Of a DNA stretch of 64,000 nt, positions 63,894-64,000 are shown in pieces. A program made the translations under genes and the position numbers. This stretch comes from a virus, in IMG/VR virus record IMGVR_UViG_3300032214_001346, positions 29,413-93,412 of that record; one strand, given 5' to 3'. The notes under the pieces were generated by a model. It saw only the letters and a list, made by a program, of their open reading frames with translations. It was not told the DNA's origin and made no database searches. Position 1 is the first letter of the stretch. Each line of letters starts with the position of its first letter.

Positions 63894-64000
63894 GGTAGGG
63901 GTCAACAGATACCAGAACGGTAGGGGTCAACAGATACCAGAACGGTAGGGGTCAACAGATACCAGAACGGTAGGGGTCAACAGATACCAGAACGGTAGGG
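63894..64000. repeat. 25-bp tandem repeat at the window edge
   Basis: GGTAGGGGTCAACAGATACC plus AGAAC is repeated with a period of 25 bp, at least four units, starting right after the tape measure stop and running to base 64000. It may continue outside the window. Confidence 0.85.

Overview
This looks like phage (or phage-plasmid) DNA from a filamentous cyanobacterium. The cyanobacterial signs are many HIP1 octamers (GCGATCGC), an nblA gene, a VMAP-type N-terminal helix-turn-helix protein, and several small DNA-binding families common in Nostocales. The phage signs are a terminase, prohead protease, major capsid protein, head-completion and tail-tube genes, tail chaperones, a 4505-residue tape measure gene, three antirepressor/Rha-type regulators and four methyltransferase or methyltransferase-linked genes. 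No rRNA, tRNA, integrase, polymerase, lysis gene or portal was recognised. A probable telomere resolvase (2191-3234) suggests that the element replicates as a linear, hairpin-ended plasmid-prophage like coliphage N15.

Layout. 1-5.5 kb (+): small DNA-binding proteins, the telomere resolvase, an adenine methyltransferase and an ASCH protein. 5.5-5.9 kb: noncoding, with a motif repeated in inverted order at 36.7-36.9 kb. 5.9-8.0 kb (-): four small genes. 8.2-8.8 kb (+): nblA and a T5orf172-type protein. 8.8-10.4 kb (-): an overlapping four-gene operon including a HAD 3'-phosphatase. 10.5-15.8 kb (+): a tightly packed module of tiny membrane proteins with a membrane-anchored P-loop ATPase. 15.9-21.3 kb: two paralogous multi-winged-helix regulators flanking three short promoter-terminator cassettes, a membrane protein, and a DGQHR/AIPR-like protein. 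21.4-27.4 kb: antirepressors, a split methyltransferase and small genes.

27.4-31.5 kb holds minisatellites, decayed duplicated gene fragments, and the most notable locus: a compact TnpB-like (type V-U-like) RNA-guided nuclease gene followed on the same strand by 37-nt CRISPR repeats. The first repeat forms the last codons of the nuclease gene. The array is interrupted by a 79-residue ORF between two identical 36-bp sequences that contain a TATAAT promoter.

31.5-37.4 kb: a lambda M-like tail protein, terminase-small-like, STAS-like, ParB-like and C5-methyltransferase genes, another antirepressor, and small ORFs under a recurring TTGACA/ATAGACTATAG promoter. 37.7-39.2 kb (-): large terminase. 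40.3-64 kb (mostly +): prohead protease, capsid, connector, tail tube, frameshifted chaperones and tape measure. The window ends in 25-bp tandem repeats.

The regulation is unusual for its repeated architectures: structured 5' leaders with compensatory base changes before the antirepressors, triple short-RNA cassettes at two loci, a repeated TACCCACTAA terminator, a duplicated divergent promoter and a shared middle-type promoter. All functions are inferred from sequence by eye; no database search was possible.
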